64,000 bases of DNA from Plantactinospora soyae (GTDB taxonomy: Bacteria > Actinomycetota > Actinomycetes > Mycobacteriales > Micromonosporaceae): contig NZ_JADBEB010000001.1 of NCBI RefSeq assembly GCF_014874095.1, positions 6,944,001 to 7,008,000 on the forward strand, in the 5' to 3' direction. The stretch's first letter is position 1. Each line of letters begins with the position of its first letter. This document shows, piece after piece, positions 31,104 through 40,512 of the stretch. The notes beneath the pieces were generated by a model. It searched no databases, was not told the origin of the DNA, and saw only the letters and a program-made list of their open reading frames with translations. Both the position numbers and the translations under genes were made by a program.

Positions 31104-31739
31104 CTAGTGGTCGGCGGGTGCGGCGCCGGAGACGGTGACCGTGATCCGGCCGTCGGCCAGCCGGTAGAACATCCCGACCACGTCGCACCGGCCCGCGGCC
31201 ACCGCCTCGGCCAGTTCGGTGCCCGGGGCCGTGATCGTGTCGATGGTGTGCTGGATGTGGACGCCGGCGACGCCCTCGTCGTCGGTGATCTGTCGGGACC
31301 GCGCGTCCTCGATGCTGGGGGCGACCCGCTCGACGATCGCGCCCAGGTCACGGCCCGGCAGCCGGGTACCGCTCAGCGCCGCGTGGGTGGCCTGGATGGC
31401 GCCGCAGGTGTCGTGGCCGAGGACGACGACCAGCGGCGCGCCGAGCACCACGACGCCGTACTCGATGCTGGCGGTCACCTCGGCGCCGACGATGTGCCCC
31501 GCGGTCCGCACCACGAACAGGTCGCCCAGGCCCCGGTCAAAGATGATCTCAGCGGCGAGTCGGGAATCCGAACAGCCGAACACGACGGCGAACGGCCGTT
31601 GCGCGGCGGCCACCACGGACCGGTGCTCGGCGTCCTGGTGCGGATGGATCCGGGTACCGGTGACGAACCGCTCGTTACCGGCCAGCAGCTCGTCGAGCGC
31701 CTCGGCCGGCCCGACCGGTCGGTGTTCCAGGTATGCCAT
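31104..31739 (-). CDS. Beta-class carbonic anhydrase
   Basis: A 211-residue beta-carbonic anhydrase that interconverts CO2 and bicarbonate in the cytoplasm. Zinc ligands are C56 in GCSDSR, H109 and C112 in GHDTCGAI, with the catalytic Asp-Arg pair D58/R60. The start MAYLEHRP at 31739 is preferred to a GTG/ATG further upstream because it begins just ahead of the conserved EALDELLAGNERFV helix. It is convergent with the ABC operon and divergent from the aldo/keto reductase. Confidence 0.92.
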   Translation of the reverse strand: MAYLEHRPVGPAEALDELLAGNERFVTGTRIHPHQDAEHRSVVAAAQRPFAVVFGCSDSRLAAEIIFDRGLGDLFVVRTAGHIVGAEVTASIEYGVVVLGAPLVVVLGHDTCGAIQATHAALSGTRLPGRDLGAIVERVAPSIEDARSRQITDDEGVAGVHIQHTIDTITAPGTELAEAVAAGRCDVVGMFYRLADGRITVTVSGAAPADH

Positions 31740-31834
31740 GACGTCCCTTTCGACGGTGCCGACCCCGCTGGGAAGCAAGGTCGACGCCTTCGGCGACCTG
31801 ATGCGTAACGATCAGTACCACGGATCGTCCCCGC

Positions 31835-31859
31835 CGGTCAGCTGAAAACAGCCTGACCG
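31835..31859. promoter_or_regulatory. Hairpin in the carbonic anhydrase/AKR divergent region
   Basis: Ten paired bases with one bulge (CGGTCAGCTG against CAGCCTGACCG) and an AAAA loop, between two divergent genes. Because transcription runs away on both sides, an operator or leader hairpin is likelier than a terminator. Confidence 0.35.
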
Positions 31860-31980
31860 TGAGCGACGGAACACCGGAACCACGCGGTGCCGCCTACGGG
31901 GTGCACACCGCCAGGCTACGGCCCTGGGCGAACTCCCGGGCGGATGCGACACGGCCGGAGCGGATCAATAAGGTGACGAC

Positions 31981-32976
31981 GTGACCTACGTTGCCGCGGA
32001 CGACCGCTACGACTCGATGACCTACCGCCGGGCCGGCCGCAGCGGCCTCCGGCTGCCCGCGATCTCGCTCGGCCTCTGGCACAACTTCGGCGAGGAACGC
32101 CCGTGGCAGCAGCAGCGGCAGATCTGCCGCCGGGCCTTCGACCTCGGGGTGACACACTTCGACCTGGCCAACAACTACGGGCCACCGCCCGGTTCGGCCG
32201 AACGGAACTTCGGCCAGGTGCTGGCCGCCGACCTCGCCCCGTACCGCGATGAGATGGTCATCTCGACCAAGGCCGGCTACCACATGTGGCCCGGCCCGTA
32301 CGGTGAGTGGGGCTCCCGCAAGTACCTCGTCTCGTCGCTGGACCAGTCGCTGCGCCGGATGGGACTCGACTACGTCGACATCTTCTACCACCACCGGCCC
32401 GACCCGGACACCCCGCTGGAAGAGACCATGGGTGCCCTGGACGCCGTCGTACGCGCCGGCAAGGCCCTGTACGTCGGACTGTCCAACTACGACTCGGCCC
32501 AGACCGAACGGGCCGCCGCCATCCTGGCCGAACTCGGCACGCCGCTGCTGATCCACCAGCCGTCGTACTCGATGATCAACCGGTGGATCGAGCCGGACGG
32601 GCTGCTGGACACCCTCGAACAGGCCGGCGCCGGCTGCATCGCCTACAGCCCGTTGGCCCAGGGCCTGCTGACCGACCGCTACCTCGACGGGATCCCGGCC
32701 GACTCCCGGGTCCGTACCAGCGTCTTCCTCGACGAGACCGACCTCGACGAGACGACGATGGCGACCGTCCGCGCGCTGAACGCGATCGCCGCCCGACGGG
32801 GACAGTCGCTGGCCCAACTGGCCCTGGCCTGGGCGCTGCGCGACAACCGGATGACCAGCCTGATCATCGGCGCGAGCAGCGTCGCCCAACTGGAGACCAA
32901 CGTGGCGGCGCTGGACAACCTCGACCTCACCGACGCCGAACTCGCGGAGATCGAGAGCCACCTGACCGGGGCCTGA
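31981..32976 (+). CDS. Aldo/keto reductase (YghZ-like)
   Basis: A 331-residue NADPH-dependent aldo/keto reductase of the YghZ/glyceraldehyde-3-phosphate reductase branch. The tetrad is visible as Asp in THFDLANNYGPPPGSAE with the following Tyr, Lys in STKAGYHMWPGPYG and His in FYHHRPDPDTPLEETM. The GTG start at 31981 gives MTYVAADDRYDSM; an ATG at 32017 is an alternative. The family clears reactive aldehydes such as methylglyoxal. It stands alone on the + strand. Confidence 0.9.
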   Translation: MTYVAADDRYDSMTYRRAGRSGLRLPAISLGLWHNFGEERPWQQQRQICRRAFDLGVTHFDLANNYGPPPGSAERNFGQVLAADLAPYRDEMVISTKAGYHMWPGPYGEWGSRKYLVSSLDQSLRRMGLDYVDIFYHHRPDPDTPLEETMGALDAVVRAGKALYVGLSNYDSAQTERAAAILAELGTPLLIHQPSYSMINRWIEPDGLLDTLEQAGAGCIAYSPLAQGLLTDRYLDGIPADSRVRTSVFLDETDLDETTMATVRALNAIAARRGQSLAQLALAWALRDNRMTSLIIGASSVAQLETNVAALDNLDLTDAELAEIESHLTGA

Positions 32977-33134
32977 CTTCACCGCCCGGCCCCGGCGACC
33001 GGAACCACCCCACGGCCGTCCCGGGCCGGGCCAGCCGAGCGGGTCGCCGATCCTCTGCGACTCAGATCGCTCACGATCAGGCATGTGAGCTGGTCACGCT
33101 GGAGTGCCGGCGCGAGTACAGCTGGACCGGCCGG

Positions 33135-34874
33135 CTATTCCGTGGTGGCGGGTTGCCGGGGCGGCAGGACGATCCACGTGCCGAGCGCGTACATCGCGAG
33201 ACCGAGGATGGCGAAGCCCAGCGCCACCGGGTAGCGCAGGCCCGGCGGCATGTAGGTGGCGAGGAACCACGTGTGGTGCAGCATGTCGCGGCTCACGAAC
33301 ACCGTGGCCAGGATGCCCTGGGGGATCAGCGGGATCGCGGCGAAGCCGAAGCACCACCACGCCACCACCTTGCGGGGTTTGGAAAGCTCCGTGAACCGCG
33401 ACTGCATCGTCCCGCCGGTCGAGCGGCCGGTACGCATGGTGGACAACAGTTCCGGCCCGCGCTCCCGGAGCCGGGCCGAGGCCAGCCGCCCGAAACCCCA
33501 CCAGCACAGCACGCCCGTCGCCACCCCGACGATCACCCCGGCCCAGCCGAACCGGATCGCCACGAAACCCGCCGGTAGCGCGGTCGCGACGACCAGGGCG
33601 AGCGCCAGGTACGCCTGGCCGGTCAGGCTTCCCTCGTCTTCGCTGGTCCGCAGCGGATTGTTCGCCCGCTTGTGCGGGTCGGTGCCCGGCACCAGACCGT
33701 AGACGGAGATCAGCGGGACCAGACCCGCCGCGCCGCCGAGCAGCGCCGGCAGCAGGGCGAGGATCAGCGGCCACGGGCCACCGGTGATCGCCGTGCAGAC
33801 CACGGTCAGCAGCACCGCCACCGGGGCGTGCGTCGCGAGCCACGCGACCTGCCGCCCGCGCACGTCCGAGGCGCCCGGCGTCATCACCGTCAGCCACAGC
33901 GCCGTGCCGTCGGTGCCGTAGACGTTGGCCGCCATCGCGGCCGCCATCACGATGAAGACCGGGCCCGCGTACGGCAGCATCCCGTTCCACCCCAGAAGCA
34001 GCGGGCTCGCGGCGAAGCAGACACCGTATGTGAACGCGAACGTGAACTGGTAGGTCCGCACCAGGTCACGCGACGAGGTCCGCAGCTCCTTGGCCACGAT
34101 CGCCCCGTCGGCGGTGCGCGCGAGGAACGGCCGCCGGGCCCGCCCCGACGTCCGGGTCACGCCGACCCGCCATCGCAGCAGCGCCGCCCACGCGAGCAGC
34201 AGCAGCACGATCAGCCCGGCCAACGCGCCGAAGGCCCACCACGACCCGCGCACCGCCAGTAGTCCCCAGCCGGATGGCAGGTACCGGACGAGCGGTGGCA
34301 CCCCGGTCTGCCCCAGGGCCAGGAAGACGACCCAGATCTGCCCGAGCCCGGCCAGGATCGCGCCGTTGAGCACACCGGTGCTGATCGCGCCCAGCCGGCT
34401 GCGCAGCGCCAGCCCGACCAGCCCGACGGCCACCTTGGACAGCAACACGAACACGGCCAACTGCAACAGCATCGCCGGAACCGCGACCAGCGCCGCGACC
34501 AGGCCGAGCCGCGCCCCGACGACGACCAGCCCGAGCAGGGCGGTCAGGCTGACCAGCGGCGGCAGGCCGACGAACGCCGCCGCCAGCAGTCCGACCGCAA
34601 GACGACGCGGCGGCAGGCCCAGCAGAGCGAAGTACTCCGGGCGGAGCGTCTCGTCACCGCCGCCCATGAAGACCGGGCCGAGGAGCCAGCCCAACAGCCA
34701 GACCGCGTACGCGGCGGCGAGCAGGTCCAGGTCGCGGACCGCGAGATAGATCGTGCCGCCGGCGAGCACGATTCCCAGCACCGCACCGATGCCGGCGGTC
34801 TGGGCCCGTTCCCCGCGCAGGGCGTGGCGCAGGGCCGCGACCTTCATCGCCGCCATCGTCAGTGCGACAGCCAC
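33135..34874 (-). CDS. ABC-2-type exporter permease
   Basis: A 579-residue membrane protein with about 12-14 hydrophobic helices and no ATPase motif. It overlaps the 3' end of the adjacent ABC ATPase gene by 16 bases, so the two form one transporter. A GTG at 34874 gives MAVALTMAAMKVAALRHALRG, the usual amphipathic opening before helix 1. Actinomycete permeases of this large type export unidentified lipids, peptides or drugs. The substrate is not evident. Confidence 0.85.
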   Translation of the reverse strand: MAVALTMAAMKVAALRHALRGERAQTAGIGAVLGIVLAGGTIYLAVRDLDLLAAAYAVWLLGWLLGPVFMGGGDETLRPEYFALLGLPPRRLAVGLLAAAFVGLPPLVSLTALLGLVVVGARLGLVAALVAVPAMLLQLAVFVLLSKVAVGLVGLALRSRLGAISTGVLNGAILAGLGQIWVVFLALGQTGVPPLVRYLPSGWGLLAVRGSWWAFGALAGLIVLLLLAWAALLRWRVGVTRTSGRARRPFLARTADGAIVAKELRTSSRDLVRTYQFTFAFTYGVCFAASPLLLGWNGMLPYAGPVFIVMAAAMAANVYGTDGTALWLTVMTPGASDVRGRQVAWLATHAPVAVLLTVVCTAITGGPWPLILALLPALLGGAAGLVPLISVYGLVPGTDPHKRANNPLRTSEDEGSLTGQAYLALALVVATALPAGFVAIRFGWAGVIVGVATGVLCWWGFGRLASARLRERGPELLSTMRTGRSTGGTMQSRFTELSKPRKVVAWWCFGFAAIPLIPQGILATVFVSRDMLHHTWFLATYMPPGLRYPVALGFAILGLAMYALGTWIVLPPRQPATTE

Positions 34875-35614
34875 GACAGCTCCTTGATCCCGCCGTCCTC
34901 GCCGCCGACCAGGGCGACGAACGTGTCCTCCAGCGACCGCGACCCGCGTACCTCGTCAAGCGTGCCCGCCGCGGCCACCCGCCCGGCGTCGACCACGGCG
35001 ACATGGTCGCAGAGCTGCTCGACCAGCGCCATCACGTGGCTGGAGAGCACGATGGAGCCGCCGCCCCGGACGAAGCCGCGCAGGATCGTCTTGATCGTGG
35101 CGGCCGAGACCGGGTCGACCGCCTCGAACGGCTCGTCGAGCACGAGCAGCCGAGGCGCGTGCAGCAGCGCGGTCGCCAGGCCGATCTTCTTACGCATGCC
35201 GGTCGAGTACTCGATAACCAGCGTGCCGTCGGCTCCGGACAACTCCAGCACGTCGAGCAACTCGTCGGCCCGACGCAGTACCTCGTCGCGCGGCATCCCG
35301 CGCAGCAGGCCGAGGAACGTGAGTACCTCGCGGCCGGTCAGCCGCTCCGGCATGGCGAGCCCGTCGGGCAGTACCCCGACGAGCGCTTTGGCCTCGTCGG
35401 GGGCGGACCAGACGTCGGCACCGAAGATGCGGGCGGTGCCGCCGTCGGGCCGCAGCAGGCCCACGGCCATCGAGAGGGTGGTGGTCTTGCCGGCACCGTT
35501 CTGCCCGACGAGCCCGTAGAACGAGCCCTGGGGCACCCGCAGGTCGATCGCGTCGACGGCCAGCTTCTCGCCGAACCGTTTGGTCAACCCGTTGATTTCC
35601 AGCGCAGGCGTCAT
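34859..35614 (-). CDS. ABC transporter ATPase of the ABC-2 exporter
   Basis: A 251-residue CcmA/NatA-type ATPase: Walker A GQNGAGKTTT, a Q-loop region, STGMRKKIGLATALL as signature, Walker B LLVLDEPFEAVD and an H-loop in SSHVMALVEQLCD. The start at ATG 35614 gives MTPALEINGLTKRFG, the normal beginning of the fold. It is the first gene of a two-gene unit with the permease; the 230 bases upstream should hold the promoter. Confidence 0.92.
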   Translation of the reverse strand: MTPALEINGLTKRFGEKLAVDAIDLRVPQGSFYGLVGQNGAGKTTTLSMAVGLLRPDGGTARIFGADVWSAPDEAKALVGVLPDGLAMPERLTGREVLTFLGLLRGMPRDEVLRRADELLDVLELSGADGTLVIEYSTGMRKKIGLATALLHAPRLLVLDEPFEAVDPVSAATIKTILRGFVRGGGSIVLSSHVMALVEQLCDHVAVVDAGRVAAAGTLDEVRGSRSLEDTFVALVGGEDGGIKELSWLSH

Positions 35615-35844
35615 CGATCCCCCGGTACGTCGCGTGCCGACAAGGCGTCGACATGTTCTACCGGACCTTGGCGGCGCCGCGCTAGATCCGTCCGGGTCCC
35701 AGTCCGCTGTGTACGTACCTGAAAACCCACACCGACTCGTTGCGACCGTGGTTGTCGACCCAGCGGCCGGCGACCGGATGGTCGCCGGCCGACACCACAC
35801 TCCAGAGTTCCCACCCGGCCACGCCGACGGACCAGGACGGTGCC

Positions 35845-36558
35845 TCACATCTGGCGCGGAGCCTCCGGACGCGGCGACAACGCCTGCCGGACCGGACCCT
35901 GCGGGCCGGCCACCCCCGGACCTGCCTCGCGGGCGATCCGGTCCATGGTCCGGGCCAGATGCTCGCTGCCGTCGTCCAGATGCCGGGCCGCCGCCTGCAT
36001 GTGCGAGATCATCATCTCGCCGAAGATCTTCAACGCCTCCCGGGTCGCGATCGTGTCGTCGAAGTTCGACCCCGCCGACGCCCGGTAGTCCTGCACCGCC
36101 TTCTCCGCCTCGTTGCGGGCATCCTCGGCGGCCGCCCGCAGATAGTTCTCGTACTGCACCCTGGCGTACTCGGCGACCCGGCGGGCGTAGTCGTGCGCCT
36201 GGGCGATGATCTGCTCTGCCTCCCGCTGCGCCGCCGACAGCAGGTTGACCTCCTTGGCCCCCGGCAACTGCGGACGGCTGCTGGCACTGGGCAACACCCC
36301 GTGCCGATGCAGCTCCACATGGTCGTGCAGCCGCTGGTTCTCGGCCCGCAGGTCGGCGATCTGCGTCGCCAGCAGGTCAAACTCGTCGGCCACCTGATGA
36401 CGGAACCGGTCGACGTCCCGGTCGTCGTAACCCCGCCGGGTGAACGAGGACGTCGTGAACTCCCACCGCCGGACCCGGTCCGCGGTGATCCGGACCCGCT
36501 GCCCCGAACCGCTCACCGCCGTCGCGCGGTTGTACTCGCTGATCGGGCTGGCGCTCAC
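35845..36558 (-). CDS. DivIVA-like coiled-coil protein
   Basis: A 237-residue soluble protein. The DivIVA-type opening is at about residues 30-60 (WEFTTSSFTRRGYDDRDVDRFRHQVADEFDLL), followed by long heptad-rich helices through about residue 200 (AAQREAEQIIAQAHDYARRVAEYAR, AEDARNEAEKAVQDYRA). DivIVA proteins mark membrane curvature and steer polar growth in actinomycetes; this is one of the smaller paralogues, not the essential Wag31-type protein. Its start overlaps the stop of the flavohaemoglobin-like gene by four bases, so its synthesis is coupled to two haem proteins, an odd combination. Confidence 0.85.
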   Translation of the reverse strand: MSASPISEYNRATAVSGSGQRVRITADRVRRWEFTTSSFTRRGYDDRDVDRFRHQVADEFDLLATQIADLRAENQRLHDHVELHRHGVLPSASSRPQLPGAKEVNLLSAAQREAEQIIAQAHDYARRVAEYARVQYENYLRAAAEDARNEAEKAVQDYRASAGSNFDDTIATREALKIFGEMMISHMQAAARHLDDGSEHLARTMDRIAREAGPGVAGPQGPVRQALSPRPEAPRQM

Positions 36559-37736
36559 TGCGTACCTCCATCTGCCGCCCTCTGCTCCTGCACGTCACCG
36601 ACCCGTTGCCCGGGCGCGTACCACTGCCCACCCAACGCCTCGTAGTGCAACTGCCCGGTGTGGTAACCGGCCTGGGTCAGCCCACTGACCGCGCTCGAGA
36701 CCATCACGTCCGAACCACAGGCGAAGACGTGCCGGCCACGCCAGTCACCGTCGGCCATCGCGCGGTCCACCACCGAGGTGAACTCCCCTGGACGCGACGG
36801 GTCGCCATTGACCACGTACGTCACCCGCAACCACGGGTACGACGCCACCAACTTCTCGATCGCGTCGACGTCGTAGAACTCGGTCCGCGACCGGGCGCCG
36901 ACGTACACGTCGACCCGCCGGCCACCGCCCTCCGCCGCCACCTGCTCCACCAGCGACTTCAACGGCCCCCACCCGGTGCCACCGGCAAGCAGCAACAGGT
37001 CACCGGCCCCGGCCCGGCGCAACGTCAGGCGCTCCCCCAGCGGGGCCGCCAGATGCAGCTGGTCGCCGACGTTCGTGGCGTAGACCAACCGGGAGCTCAC
37101 CGCGCCACCGGGAACCGCCCGGACGTGCAACTCGATCGTCCCGTCACTGCGCGCGGCGTTCGCCGGCGAGTAGTACCGCCAGGCCCGGGTCTGCGGACTC
37201 GACACCCCGATCGACTGACCCGGCTCGAACGGCAACAGGTACTGCGGACGCAGGGTCAGCACCGCGATGTCGAAGGTACGGGGTTCGTGCGCGACGACCT
37301 CGCCGACCCACCACGGCGGGCTGACGTTCTCGGCCGCGCTGGCACCGTCGGACATCACCTTCGCGACCAGCCCGTACGCCGCCGTCCAGTCCTGGGCGAG
37401 GTCCTCGGTCCAGTGCTCGCCGAGAAAGTGCGCCAGGGTGGCCAGCAACGCCTCGCCGACCGCCGGATAGTGCTCCGCCCGGACCGCGAACTTGCGGTGG
37501 TCCGCGCCCAGCGACTGGAGGAACCCGACCAGCTGGTCCACCTGGTCCACATTGGAGACGACATGCCCGAGCGCGGTGACCAACCGGTCCCGCTGCCCCG
37601 CCATGTTCGTCGGGAACATCTGCCGGACCTCGGGATGGGCGAGGAAGAGAGTCGAGTAGAAGAAGAGCGGCACCTGATCGCCGTGCCCGGCGACCAGGTG
37701 CCAGCTCTGCTTGAGACGGGCTACGTCCACGGTCAA
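36555..37736 (-). CDS. Flavohaemoglobin-like globin/FAD/NAD oxidoreductase
   Basis: About 393 residues with an N-terminal globin domain (about 1-135; proximal-His region ADHRKFAVRAEHYPAVG, distal helix LFFYSTLFLAHPEV), an FAD domain with the RxYS motif as RAWRYYSPAN, and an NAD domain with LLLAGGTGWGPLKSL and HVFACGSDVM. The layout is that of NO dioxygenases (Hmp), which convert NO and O2 to nitrate. The frame can start at TTG 37736 or, two codons later, at GTG 37730; both lie on the stop of the truncated haemoglobin gene. The tail after QRVGDVQEQ is poorly conserved. Confidence 0.88.
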   Translation of the reverse strand: MTVDVARLKQSWHLVAGHGDQVPLFFYSTLFLAHPEVRQMFPTNMAGQRDRLVTALGHVVSNVDQVDQLVGFLQSLGADHRKFAVRAEHYPAVGEALLATLAHFLGEHWTEDLAQDWTAAYGLVAKVMSDGASAAENVSPPWWVGEVVAHEPRTFDIAVLTLRPQYLLPFEPGQSIGVSSPQTRAWRYYSPANAARSDGTIELHVRAVPGGAVSSRLVYATNVGDQLHLAAPLGERLTLRRAGAGDLLLLAGGTGWGPLKSLVEQVAAEGGGRRVDVYVGARSRTEFYDVDAIEKLVASYPWLRVTYVVNGDPSRPGEFTSVVDRAMADGDWRGRHVFACGSDVMVSSAVSGLTQAGYHTGQLHYEALGGQWYAPGQRVGDVQEQRAADGGTQ

Positions 37737-38176
37737 ACGCCCGCCGAGGAACCGCTCGACACTACCTGGTCACGGACCGATACCAGGGTTGCCCGCACGT
37801 CGTCGAGGATGTCCGCCGGCACACCGAGCTCGGTCAGCGTGTCCAGCAGATGCGCGCCGACCCGGGCGAAGTGCTCGTCCGGGATGTCCAGCGGCTGGTG
37901 CGCCTCGGCCAGTCCACGGCCGGCGTAGTTGTTCGGGCCGCCGAGCACCACCGTCAGCATCAACACCATATGCCGCCGCTGCTCCTCCATGTTGATGGCG
38001 GAGAAGTACGGGGCCAGCTCGGCGTCGGCGAGCACCCGGTCGTAGAACAGCCCCACCGCGGCCTTCACCGACTCCGCCCCGCCGATCCGCGCATAGTGCG
38101 AGGGGCGGGCAGCCGATCCGTTGCTGGGGGTGCTGGCGCCGCCCGAGGACACGGCGCTGTCTTCTGGTTCCGTCAC
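37733..38176 (-). CDS. glbN: Truncated haemoglobin, group I (N)
   Basis: A 147-residue 2-on-2 globin. The B/E helices read YARIGGAESVKAAVGLFYDRVLADAELAPYF and MVLMLTVVLGGPNNYAGR; the proximal His lies in AEAHQPLDIPDEHF, all typical of trHbN. In mycobacteria trHbN oxidises NO with bound O2. The GTG at 38176, behind GGAAGGAAG, is preferred to an upstream start at 38227. It is the first of three overlapping genes with the flavohaemoglobin-like and DivIVA-like genes, which points to nitrosative stress defence. Confidence 0.88.
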   Translation of the reverse strand: MTEPEDSAVSSGGASTPSNGSAARPSHYARIGGAESVKAAVGLFYDRVLADAELAPYFSAINMEEQRRHMVLMLTVVLGGPNNYAGRGLAEAHQPLDIPDEHFARVGAHLLDTLTELGVPADILDDVRATLVSVRDQVVSSGSSAGV

Positions 38177-38415
38177 GGTCTTCCTTCCGGCGCGAGAGGG
38201 GTCGCGCGGCGTTGAGGGGCGTGGCACAGGTTGCCGACCCAGGGGGCGGATCGCCGACGAGGGACACTACCGCGCCCACCCGTTCTGTGTCATCCGACCC
38301 GAAACGGTGTCATCCGTACCCAGATTGTTCGGCGCTCATCGATGCCATTCCGTCGCGCGCGGTCATCATCCCCAGTGGACTGCAATCCCGCAAATCCCGG
38401 AACCCCATCGACGAC

Positions 38416-39135
38416 TCAACCACCCAACGCATCCCGGACACCCGACTCGGGCGGACCGAGAAACACCGGATCCCGGCCGGTCAACACGTCGTACGCCGCT
38501 TTCACCGCCGCGAAGTTCTCCCGGAACCCACCCCAGTTCCAGGCCCGTTCGAACCGGCGCACGGAATCGTCACCGACACCCACCGCATCCACACCGACCC
38601 GCCGGCACACCGTCACCGCCCGCGCGATATGGAAACTCTGGGTGACGACAATGGTGCGATCGACACCGAAGACCCGGCGAGCCCGCAGACACGAGTCGTA
38701 GGTGTCGAAACCCGCATGGTCCTCGACCACCTGACGGGCCGGCACACCCCGGTCGACCAACCAGCGACGCATCGCCCCCGGCTCGTCGTACTCCCACCGG
38801 CCATGGTCCCCGGAGACCAGGATCGCCCGCACCTTGCCGGCGTCGAGCAGCTCCTTGGCCAACCCCAGCCGCGCCGCCAGGAACGCCGACGGCGTCCCGT
38901 CCGGATTGACCTGCGCACCCAACACCAACGCGACCGGCGCCGCCGGCACCCCGGCCAGATCGTAGACGTGGTCCTCCGCCGACTGACGTACCCAGAGCAC
39001 ACTGCCGACCACCGAGACCGGCAACAGGAGCGCCACGACCACCGCGGCGACAATCAACCGCCGCCACCAACGGCGGCGACCACCGGAGCGGACAATCGGG
39101 ACGGGACCGGGAGACTCCGGCAGCGCAGCTGGCAT
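38416..39135 (-). CDS. YdcF/SanA/ElyC-family membrane protein
   Basis: A 239-residue DUF218 protein. One N-terminal helix (LIVAAVVVALLLPVSVVGSVLWV) precedes an outer-face domain with APVALVLGAQVNPDGTPSAFLAARL, LVSGDHG and IVVTQSFHIARAV, the three family motifs. In E. coli, SanA and ElyC affect envelope integrity and peptidoglycan precursor metabolism. The ATG at 39135 (MPAALPES) is used; ATG 39144 would add three residues. It follows the MerR gene on the same strand after 79 bases. Confidence 0.85.
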   Translation of the reverse strand: MPAALPESPGPVPIVRSGGRRRWWRRLIVAAVVVALLLPVSVVGSVLWVRQSAEDHVYDLAGVPAAPVALVLGAQVNPDGTPSAFLAARLGLAKELLDAGKVRAILVSGDHGRWEYDEPGAMRRWLVDRGVPARQVVEDHAGFDTYDSCLRARRVFGVDRTIVVTQSFHIARAVTVCRRVGVDAVGVGDDSVRRFERAWNWGGFRENFAAVKAAYDVLTGRDPVFLGPPESGVRDALGG

Positions 39136-39214
39136 ACCACCCATTATGCGGTGACGATCATGGCAGCCGACAGGCCCGGCACAGCAGGCCGCGCGGACGG
39201 TAAACCGCGCCGCC

Positions 39215-39856
39215 TCAGCCCGCCCGGCGACGAGCCCGACGGGCCGCCAACTCGTCACCGGCATCCGACGCCACCGGCTCCGGGGACGTACCGACCGGCA
39301 TCGGCTCCCCCGCCGGCTCAGCCGGCAGATGCGACAGCGACCCCTGGATCTCCTTGAACGCGCCGCCGATGGCGATCCCGAACACGCCCTGCCCACCCTG
39401 CAACAGGTCGACGACCTCCTCCGGAGACCGGCACTCGTAGACCGTCGTACCGTCGGAGATCAACGTGATACCGGCCAGATCCGCCACCCCGCGCGAACGC
39501 AGCGTCTCAATGGCCCGCCGAATGTTCTGCAACGACACCCCCGCGTCGAGGAGCCGCTTCACCACCTTGAGCACCACCAGGTCGCGGAACGAGTAGAGCC
39601 GCTGCGTACCCGAACCCGACGCATCCCGCACACTCGGCACCACCAGCGTCGTACGCGCCCAGTAGTCCAACTGCCGATAGCTGATACCGACCGCCGAACA
39701 CGCGGTCACACCCCGGTAACCGACCGCGCCGTCCTCTATCGCGACATCGTCGACCGGGTGATCCTCCGCTACCCGACCATGCCCTTCGACGTGACGCTGG
39801 TCCTCACCGCGCCGGTAACCAGATGTACCCGGATCAGGGTCCTGTGGCTCATGCAT
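39215..39856 (-). CDS. MerR-family regulator (Rv1830-like position)
   Basis: A 213-residue MerR-type regulator. The winged HTH spans about 50-115 (VGYRGVTACSAVGISYRQLDYWARTTLVVPS, SGTQRLYSFRDLVVLKVVKRLLDAGVSLQNIRRAIETL), with a C-terminal part that has no metal-binding cysteines. It begins at ATG 39856 (MHEPQDPD). It is the last of three regulator/nuclease genes in the conserved block that in mycobacteria covers Rv1828-Rv1830, which makes an orthologue of Rv1830 likely. The target genes are not known. Confidence 0.87.
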   Translation of the reverse strand: MHEPQDPDPGTSGYRRGEDQRHVEGHGRVAEDHPVDDVAIEDGAVGYRGVTACSAVGISYRQLDYWARTTLVVPSVRDASGSGTQRLYSFRDLVVLKVVKRLLDAGVSLQNIRRAIETLRSRGVADLAGITLISDGTTVYECRSPEEVVDLLQGGQGVFGIAIGGAFKEIQGSLSHLPAEPAGEPMPVGTSPEPVASDAGDELAARRARRRAG

Positions 39857-40047
39857 CGGACAACCTCCCCGCCCGTGCGGTGACACGTCGTTTCCGGGAC
39901 GTGCACCCCTCGACAGGCCCAACCCTATAGCCCGGCTGAAGGCTTACCTCGCAGGATTTGCCGCGACACGCCGCACCTCGGCGATCACCCCCCGCGTACC
40001 CGGACGAACCAGTAGTCACGGCGACCCGGCACATGCGGGGCCGGCAC

Positions 40048-40512
40048 TCAGCCGGCGAAGTCCTCCGGGCGGACCTGCTCCAGGAACTCCCGGAACTTCT
40101 CCACCTCGTCCTCCTGCTCGTCCGGAATGATGATGCCCGCCTCGGAGAGCACCTGCTCCGCACAACGAATCGGCGCACCGACCCGCAACGCCAGGGCGAT
40201 CGAATCACTCGGCCGGGCCGACACCCGCAGCCCGTCACCGATCAGCAGGTCGGCATAGAAGACATTGTCCTTCAATTCGACAATCTCCACGGCGCGCAAC
40301 GGCGCCTCCAACGCGGCGAGGATGTCCCGAAGCAGATCGTGGGTCAGCGGGCGGGCCGGTTTGACCCCCTGCTGCTCGTAGGCGATCGCGGTTGCCTCGA
40401 CCGCACCGATCCAGATCGCCAGGTAACGGTCGCCCTCGACCTCTCTGAGCAAAACGATCGGCTGGTTGGTGGGAAGCTCCACCCGAACCCCGACCACGCT
40501 CAGCTCGCGCAC
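40048..40512 (-). CDS. Bifunctional nuclease-family protein (DUF151)
   Basis: A 154-residue BFN-domain protein: MRELSVVGVRVELPTNQPIVLLRE, YLAIWIGAVEATAIAYEQQGV, RPLTHDLLRDIL and SARPSDSIALALRVGAPI are the family blocks. It occupies the place of Rv1829 between two MerR genes. Plant relatives have RNase/DNase activity; a function in bacteria has not been set. Encoded alone on its transcript as far as spacing shows (314 bases to the next gene upstream). Confidence 0.9.
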   Translation of the reverse strand: MRELSVVGVRVELPTNQPIVLLREVEGDRYLAIWIGAVEATAIAYEQQGVKPARPLTHDLLRDILAALEAPLRAVEIVELKDNVFYADLLIGDGLRVSARPSDSIALALRVGAPIRCAEQVLSEAGIIIPDEQEDEVEKFREFLEQVRPEDFAG

